Origin: Candidatus Krumholzibacteriia bacterium | GTDB lineage: Bacteria > Krumholzibacteriota > Krumholzibacteriia > LZORAL124-64-63 | Direction: 5' to 3' | Assembly (NCBI GenBank): GCA_030643455.1 | Contig: DAOWLV010000023.1 | Span: 1 to 14,966, forward strand | DNA: 14,966 nucleotides | In this document: piece by piece, positions 1-6,600 of the stretch | How positions within the stretch are numbered: the stretch's first letter is position 1 | How the letters are laid out: the number at the start of each line of letters is the position of its first letter | Made by a program: the position numbers and the translations under genes | Notes under the pieces: model-generated | What the model was told of the DNA's origin: nothing | Database searches by the model: none | The model's input: only the letters and a program-made list of their open reading frames with translations

Positions 1-46
1 ATTGGCAAAGATAGTGATGGGATTGCGATTGGGTTATAAGGTATTT

Positions 47-75
47 TTGCATATATTTTGCCTAGGTCTTATAGG
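47..75 (+). promoter_or_regulatory. Candidate sigma70-type promoter of the LuxR-type regulator gene
   Basis: TTGCAT (47-52) and TATAGG (70-75) are separated by exactly 17 bases. The first shares three positions with the -35 consensus and the second four with the -10 consensus, so transcription would begin near base 82, about 35 bases before the start codon. The match is modest and the surroundings are AT-rich, which makes this the best but not a certain promoter. The -10 element lies inside the palindrome at 59-77. Confidence 0.35.
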
Positions 76-77
76 CA
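59..77. promoter_or_regulatory. Palindrome over the -10 region, possible operator
   Basis: TGCCTA (59-64) and TAGGCA (72-77) form a perfect 6-bp inverted repeat around a 7-base centre. The element overlaps the candidate -10 box of the regulator gene, a common place for a repressor or autoregulatory site. The heptamer AGGTCTT occurs at 64-70 and again at 84-90, a 20-bp period that would put both copies on one face of the helix. The protein that binds here, if any, is unknown; autoregulation by the adjacent LuxR-type protein is a guess. Confidence 0.3.
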
Positions 78-116
78 CTATTAAGGTCTTCAGGAGAAAA
101 CCCGGAGAAATCGACC

Positions 117-1082
117 ATGGTTGAACCCAAAAGCCGAAGTTTCCAATCCATGATGCGATCGATGGAAGATGGATTGAAAAAGATCGGTTCCCGGGGTGGT
201 GGTTCGGACCCCGAGAAACGTCTGGATCTCGTCTCCCATTTCCTGCAGGAACGGGTCAAGGAGTTGTCCTGTCTGTATGGAATTTCGGAACTGATCAGAA
301 CCCATGGCAATGATCTGGACAAAATCATGATGGGAATCGTGGAGATCATCCCCCAGTCCTGGCAGTTTCCCTCCATCACGGCGGGACGCATCGTGATCAA
401 GGAGCAGGAGTACAGGAGCGACAATTTCCGCCGATCAGAATGGGCCCAGACAGCACCCATCCGTGGTGAGCAAATAGAAATCGGGTTGGTCGAAGTCTGT
501 TACCTGGAGAAGAAACCGGAATTCGACGAGGGACCGTTCCTGAACGAGGAACGTCTCCTCATCGACGCCATCAGCGACCAGATTGGAAAAGCGGTCGCCC
601 GGATCCAGACCGAGAAACAGCTGCAGGTCGAGCGGAATTCGCTGAAAAGTCTCAACATCGCGCTGAAGGAAGTGCTCAACAACGTCCAGGAGGAAAAGAG
701 GGTGATCGCCGCCAGTGTCCAGGCCAATGTCGACCAGGTCATTTCACCTATCCTGTACGCCCTGGACCAGGCCTCGCCGGCGGAAATTCCCGGCTACACC
801 TCCCTGTTGAGGCAGCACCTCAATGAGATCGTTTTCCCCTTCACGAGAAACCTCTCCACGCAATTCAAGGACCTGACGCCGACCGAGATCCAGGTCAGCA
901 ACATGATCCGCAGCGGGCTGTCCACCAAGGAAATCGCCCGCCTGAGGAACCTGTCGCCTCATACCGTCAGCCGACACAGGGAAAACATCAGACGCAAGCT
1001 GGGGTTGGCCCACGAGGGAATCAATCTCGTCAGTTTCTTGAAGATGTTCGGGGATGAACTGGTCACTCCACCCGTGTCTTGA
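117..1082 (+). CDS. LuxR-family transcriptional regulator with N-terminal GAF-like sensor
   Basis: This is a 321-aa cytoplasmic one-component regulator. Residues ~40-163 (RVKELSCLYGISELI through a conserved EVCYLE and an EGPFLNEERLLIDAI helix) match a GAF-like sensor module that I know from histidine kinases and regulators of Desulfobacterota. A helical linker, probably a dimerising coiled coil, follows at ~160-205. The LuxR/GerE helix-turn-helix occupies ~250-310, with LTPTEIQVSNMI, the turn GLSTKEIA and the recognition helix SPHTVSRHRENIRRKLG. There is no receiver or kinase domain, so input is probably a small molecule or partner binding the GAF-like part; the ligand is unknown. The ATG at 117 is preceded by GGAG (104-107) with 9-base spacing. 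The 3' end overlaps the convergent beta-helix gene by 20 bp. Control of the facing operon is plausible but unproven. Confidence 0.9.
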   Translation: MVEPKSRSFQSMMRSMEDGLKKIGSRGGGSDPEKRLDLVSHFLQERVKELSCLYGISELIRTHGNDLDKIMMGIVEIIPQSWQFPSITAGRIVIKEQEYRSDNFRRSEWAQTAPIRGEQIEIGLVEVCYLEKKPEFDEGPFLNEERLLIDAISDQIGKAVARIQTEKQLQVERNSLKSLNIALKEVLNNVQEEKRVIAASVQANVDQVISPILYALDQASPAEIPGYTSLLRQHLNEIVFPFTRNLSTQFKDLTPTEIQVSNMIRSGLSTKEIARLRNLSPHTVSRHRENIRRKLGLAHEGINLVSFLKMFGDELVTPPVS

Positions 1083-3621
1083 AGCTCACGCTGAAACTGG
1101 GATGGTTCACACCGTCCGAAGCGGCAAACGCACCGGTGGGCACGACGCGCAGGTGGGTCACCGCGGGATCGAACCCGATGGCGTCCGGCACCGGGACATA
1201 GTTCCAGGTTGCGCCTCCATCGCTGGAGAATTCCAGACCGTCGGTCAGATCCGCCAACCCGCCGAAGGTGTAGTTCATGCCGCCCGGCGTCGAACCGTCG
1301 ACGTATTCCACAGGACCCGATCCCGCTCCCGCCAGGTCACCCACGAAAACGGACGTGTTCACCGGGATGGGGTCGGTCATGGTCAAGGCATCCACGTCGG
1401 CCGCGCCCGGACCGGTATTGACCGCCGAGATGACATTCAGGACCACCGCACCCGGAATGGCCTTGGGGTTGGAAAGCAGGTTCACCGGGTCCGACTCGGT
1501 CACCGTGGTCTTGCTGACCAGGATGAGGGGAACCAGGGCCGTCACCGTGGTGACGCCGCCGAACTCCGAGGTGGATCCGCCCACCGTGGCGGTGGTGGTC
1601 AGGATGGTTCCCGTGGCCACACCGGCCGGCAGTGGGATCACGAACTGGAAACGATTGGTATTGTCCTGGCCGACCGGTACTCCGTTGACCGGCAGGGGTC
1701 CGTAGGCGCTGACCGTCCCGTCCAGGTCCTGGGCCGAACCTTCGCCCAGAGTCGTCACGAAGGTCTCCCCTTCGCCCAGACCCGACGGGTCGGCGGCCGC
1801 AATGAACACCTCGATCACCGATCCTGGCCGCGCCCATCCGCTCAAGGTGAGATTCCCACCCACGTTGAGCGCCGTTTCCAGCACCGGAAAGTTCAGCAGG
1901 CCGTTGGCGCCACCATCACCGTCGCCGTTGTCGTTCAACGTGAAAAAAGGCGCAGTCCCGCTGCGGTCATTGTCGCCACCGCCCAGCAGGTCGATCCCCA
2001 CCTGGCCAGTGGCAGCCCAACCACCCAGGTTGGTGATGGTGCCGTTGTCGTGAATGGAATTCCGCGTGATCGTCACCGAGTTCGCCACCGGGGTAACCAG
2101 CACGCCCGCACCGTAGTTCTCCGCCAGCACATTGCCCTGCACCAGGCTTCCGCTTTCGGCAATCCTCACACCCGCCGTTTCGGTGCCGCCGATCGCGGCA
2201 ATGCCGTTGCGGCGGATCGTGTTGTTCACCAGGGTGGCCGGTACCGAACCGCGTATGACATCCACTCCTGCACCGCCGTTTTCATGAATCAGGTTTCCCG
2301 AAACCGTGAAATTCGGGCACCCGTCCAGACTGACTCCGTTCTGGGTTCCATCGGACTGGGCGTTGGCGAAGATCTCGTTACCTTCAACCAGCCAACCGTC
2401 GGAGCCTATTCGCCCCTCGATCCCGTGCCGGTCACTGAAGCCGATCAAGTTGCCGCGCAGGGTTCCACCGGTCGCTGCGATCAAAGTGATGATGGGAACC
2501 GATCGCCAGGCGCCCGGATCGGTGAAACCAGCGGGACCCGCGCCCAGTACATTCTGTTCGATGATTGTTCCGGCACTCGTTTCGACCAGGATGTTCCCCA
2601 TCACCGCGTTCCAGCTGAAACTGGAGAAGCTGTGCAGGGACAGATTGCGCACCGTCACGAGGTCGGCCTGGATGCGCAGACCGAATCGCGTCCCGTTGGA
2701 ACCGACGATCTCCAGTTCAGGCCGAGCGACCGCCGCCAGCGCAACACCGCCTGCCCCCACGGATCCCCCGGTGCCCGATGTGCCGGGGTTCGAGTCGAGA
2801 ATGGATACCCCGTTTGCCGAGTCATATGCGGTCCCGTCTACCGTCGTGCCCGGATCCACCAGGCCTGGAAGGTTGGAAGTCAGGGAAATCCGCCACCACT
2901 GCCCACCCCCACCCGAGGCGTTGGTCGCCACTGCCGGGACGAACCGCATGGCGTTGGCGCCGACCGCCGCGTTGGCGTTGACCAGGAACTGCCGCAGACT
3001 GCCCTGCACCACGGTGTTGTTCCCACCCAGGGTGTTGGTCACCACGTTGAAGCTGAAACCGAAATCCAGGTTGTTGGCATTTGAGGTACTGACACCGGCG
3101 CGCCCCACGTGCTGGTAGGCGTTGTTCGCCGGGTTGGTGCTGGCGGTATTGAAATTATCCGATACCCCCGGGGTCACGCCCCCGAAGCGCGGCCCCACGT
3201 CCAGAGCCGTCGTCGCCGGATCATCACCCACGGTCTGCTGGGCCCATACGTCGTTCAATCCGTAACCGCCGTTGAAACCCGCCGCGGGGCTCACGCTGCG
3301 GGAATCAACCGCCACCAGGTAGTTTTCGCCAGTTGCGTTGGTTTGGACCCTGAACCCGAAACTACCCGAGGGGTTGGTCGTTATCTGCTGCAGGAAAACG
3401 TCACCCGCATCGATCAGCCCGTTGTTGTTGGCGTCCTCATATAGACGCACGTTGACACCGCCGACCTGCAGGTCACCGGCCAACGACCCGTCGCCGATAA
3501 CATCCTCGTAGATCGTACCTCTCACGTTGCGACGCCGGGCCTCGGCCGTATCGGCGGACAGGACCGACCCCGTCACCACCGCCAGCAGAAGCAACGCTTG
3601 CAGCATGTTTCGCTTGTCCAT
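1063..3621 (-). CDS. Secreted right-handed beta-helix protein with SdrD-like and DUF11-like domains
   Basis: The protein has 852 aa from the ATG at 3621. Residues 1-28 form a Sec signal peptide (MDKRNMLQALLLLAVV, cleavage near AEA). Residues ~32-97 look like an SdrD B-type beta-sandwich containing DANNNGLIDAGD, a Ca2+-loop-like segment. A QGSLRQFL motif near 208, common at the start of such helices, leads into about 200 residues (~303-520) of parallel beta-helix coils, each built around an N-x-I/L turn such as GNLIHENGGAG. A linker with LLNFPVLETA near 573 follows, then a DUF11-like domain (~697-852). That domain shares NPKAIPGA and an SDGGATWNYVP motif with the 364-aa protein encoded upstream. 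It is the last gene of the five-gene operon. I picked 3621 because AAGGGA lies 6 bases before it; the ATGs at 3627 (with AGGA 8 bases before) and 3645 (overlapping the upstream stop) are alternatives. I see no LPXTG or type IX sorting signal. Beta-helices often bind or cleave polysaccharide, but I see no catalytic site. Confidence 0.85.
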   Translation of the reverse strand: MDKRNMLQALLLLAVVTGSVLSADTAEARRRNVRGTIYEDVIGDGSLAGDLQVGGVNVRLYEDANNNGLIDAGDVFLQQITTNPSGSFGFRVQTNATGENYLVAVDSRSVSPAAGFNGGYGLNDVWAQQTVGDDPATTALDVGPRFGGVTPGVSDNFNTASTNPANNAYQHVGRAGVSTSNANNLDFGFSFNVVTNTLGGNNTVVQGSLRQFLVNANAAVGANAMRFVPAVATNASGGGGQWWRISLTSNLPGLVDPGTTVDGTAYDSANGVSILDSNPGTSGTGGSVGAGGVALAAVARPELEIVGSNGTRFGLRIQADLVTVRNLSLHSFSSFSWNAVMGNILVETSAGTIIEQNVLGAGPAGFTDPGAWRSVPIITLIAATGGTLRGNLIGFSDRHGIEGRIGSDGWLVEGNEIFANAQSDGTQNGVSLDGCPNFTVSGNLIHENGGAGVDVIRGSVPATLVNNTIRRNGIAAIGGTETAGVRIAESGSLVQGNVLAENYGAGVLVTPVANSVTITRNSIHDNGTITNLGGWAATGQVGIDLLGGGDNDRSGTAPFFTLNDNGDGDGGANGLLNFPVLETALNVGGNLTLSGWARPGSVIEVFIAAADPSGLGEGETFVTTLGEGSAQDLDGTVSAYGPLPVNGVPVGQDNTNRFQFVIPLPAGVATGTILTTTATVGGSTSEFGGVTTVTALVPLILVSKTTVTESDPVNLLSNPKAIPGAVVLNVISAVNTGPGAADVDALTMTDPIPVNTSVFVGDLAGAGSGPVEYVDGSTPGGMNYTFGGLADLTDGLEFSSDGGATWNYVPVPDAIGFDPAVTHLRVVPTGAFAASDGVNHPSFSVSFKTRVE

Positions 3622-3637
3622 GATCATTCCCTTTGTC

Positions 3638-6600
3638 CTATTCATGCGGACCGCCCATGAAAGCCTTGAGAATCGTGCCGGCGGTTTCCTGGTCGAACTT
3701 CAACCGGAACCGCAGGAACGGACCCTTGGCCGTGAAATCGGCGGCCGAGAAGTCCACGTCATAGAAACCGATGATGTTGTAGCCCAGACTCATCCAGACG
3801 TTGGTCATCACGTTGAAGCCGAACGACCCGCCGGTGCTGTAGTCGAACTGTTTCGAGTGCCACGAGTGCAGGCTGCTGAACCTGAGGCCCACGTCCATCC
3901 GCGGACTGATATTCTGCCTGACCTCGCCGCCGAGCAGATCGGTGAAGGCGCGGTAACGGCGGCCGGTGATGTCATCCTGGTTGAACTTTGCCCCGTACTG
4001 CAGTGCGATCTGCGTATTGCGGCCCGAGAAGTAGGTCAGGTTCAGATGGTTGACGATGCGCCAACCCGACAGGTCCGTGGTCAGCGAGTAGCGCTCCTGG
4101 GTGATCCAGTCCAGACGTTCCAGGATCACCCAACCTTCACGGTCCGGACGCAACGCCAGACCCAGACGGATGTCGTAGTTCTTCCGCCGCGACCCGGCCT
4201 GTCCCTCGCTGCCGGTGATCCTCGCCCTGCCCGCCAGGCCCAGACCCGATCGGGGTTCGTACAGCACGTTGGGCACCACGGCCCACTTGTCGTCCAGGGC
4301 CGAGTTGCGGATCTCGAAACGCGTATTCCACTGCCAGCGTCCGGCCTGGTAACCCAGCGCCGTCGAAACCGCCGTGAACCCGTTCAGGGTGCCCGACGCC
4401 GGCGGCACGTTTTCGTTGTATCGCGGAGTGTCGAAACCCTCGGTGGCCTCGCTGTGGTCCAGACCGAAGTCCATGTTCCAGTGATCATTGACCTTCCACA
4501 TCTGGCGCAAACCCAGGTTGGCGAAAGCGCGTGAGCCGTTTTCGGTGAACCGCCGTTCCCAGCTGCTGGTGACCCTTCCGCCGACCCATGGTTTGGTCTC
4601 GAAACCGAATCGGGCCCCTTGCGTGTCACCCGAGTTCCCGTGGGTCATTTCGTAACGGGACAGCAGGTTGAGGTTGTGGATGATCTCATAGTCGACGCCC
4701 AGGGTGGTCCGTGTGGGGTAATCCACGTTGCGGTCCTGACCGCCCACGGATTGTTCGTGATCAGCCAAGAACTTCAACCGTCGGTTGCGGGTGCTGATCT
4801 CCCCGCCCCCGATGATCTGGGTCGATGCGTGATCCTCCAGGGTGGTGAACCTGTCGTTCACCCAGCGCCCTCCGGCGTGCATGCTGAAGAAGGATTCACG
4901 CCACTGCAGCTTGCCTTCGATGTTCTCCCGTCGCGCCCCGTTGTCCAGGTTGTCCTGCCGCCAGGTCTGGCTCTTGAAGGTCAGACGGGAATTCATCTTC
5001 CAGTCCAGGTCCACCCCCAGCTTGCGTGTGCCCGCCTCGCTCCGGTTCTGCTGGCCCAGCCCGAAACCGACCTCGTTCTGCCGCACATAGGCCCGTCCTC
5101 CCAGGCGGCCCGCCGTGTTCTTGATCTCCGCCAGGTAGGCTTCGTGACGGCCGGTCAGGTCCGTGTCGGTGACGACGTATTCACCCTTCAGCTCGGTCTG
5201 CGGACCGAAATGGTAGCGCCCGTCCAGCCCCATCAGTTCGCCATCGCCCACGCTTTCCTCCTGGTGGATGAACGTCGTGCCCAGTTCCAGCTTGCCGCCG
5301 GCGACAGTGACCGATCCGCGACCGCCGAAGTTGTTGTAGGTACCATCGGTGCTGCGGGTCTCGTAGTCGACCACGATGAAGATCGGATTCAGGTTCTCGT
5401 CCTTGCTGGGAATGGGCTCCTTGAAGTAGAGGGAACCGCCCTGGTAGTCGATGCTGTAGTCCAGGTACCGGATCAGTTTGCGGGTGGAAATGATGATCTC
5501 GCTGCGGAACCGGTCCCGGACCTCGATGGTGATCTCCTCGGAATTGATCACCAGATCCCGGCGCGACAGGTAATACATGCCGCTGGTGCCGTCGCCGCGG
5601 ATCTCGTCCCGCATGTAGCCGTGGCCGGTCTGGTTGGCGAACAGGTTCAGGCCCAGGTGTTCGGACTTCAGCTCCGACTTGATACCGTTGAAGTTCCGCG
5701 TGTAACGAGCCAGTTCATTGATCGACAGGCCCGTATTGTAGTCGCCGAACAGGGCGTAGAACTGGCGGCGTTCGATCTTGACGTAGAGCTTGCGCGAACT
5801 GGAGGCATCGAAGTCCTGTCGGGAGCCGTCTCCGTAGAGGGTGAAGTACTGGTCGGGATCGATCTCCTGGTACAAGGCGCCGGTATCCCCGTCCCAGTCC
5901 TTGCCCGTGTCGAAGGCCAGGGTCGCCAGCCACTCGCCCTTGATGGATCCCTTGGCGTAGAACGATACCCGGCCGTCGCTGTACCACTTGTCTTCCGGCG
6001 CGTTGCCGCCCAGGGGTTCCATGTGGCCGTTCAGGGTGTTGTAACCCACCGTTCCCTCGGCCAGGCCGACCAGGATCCAGTCGCGCGCCCCGGGTTCCAA
6101 CCAGGTGCGGATCTCCTGCTGATGATCCTGGAAGTGGAATTGCAGGACCGTTTGGCCTGTCTTGGTGGTCGACTGCAACCGGATGAATGCCATCCCGTCG
6201 GGGCCGACCACGTAGGTGGGTCGCTGCCGCCGCATACCCGTCAGGGGATCCTTCTGGAAATCCTCGAATTCCTGTTGGGCCATGTGGGGCGCATCCACCG
6301 AAAACTCGCCGATGACGCCCTCGCGCGCGGGCTGACCTTCGCGATCAGTCAGGCGCACGGCGATCACGGGCAGGGTCTTGCCGTCCGCGACCATGGTCGA
6401 CTGATCGGGCATCAAGGTGGCCAGCACCGGCGGGCTGGCGTAGTGCACCGAACGCGCCTTGCTCCACAATTCCTTGCCGGCCGCATCCAGCCCGACCGCG
6501 ACAAAGAGGTTCTCCCCCTCCTTCAGGTCCACACCCGTCCAGACACTGACAGCCACGGTCCCGTCATCGCTCAGCTTGACCCCCTCGAAGTTCAGCGCCT

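Noticed and set aside
1063..1140. Bidirectional terminator between the converging genes
   Set aside because: The coding regions overlap and I found no GC stem with flanking A/T runs at the junction.
1054..3084. Long plus-strand reading frame (676 aa) opposite the beta-helix gene
   Set aside because: It is a shadow frame created by high GC. The translation is rich in Arg, Gly, His and Gln with no domain, and the opposite frame has a signal peptide and clear domains.
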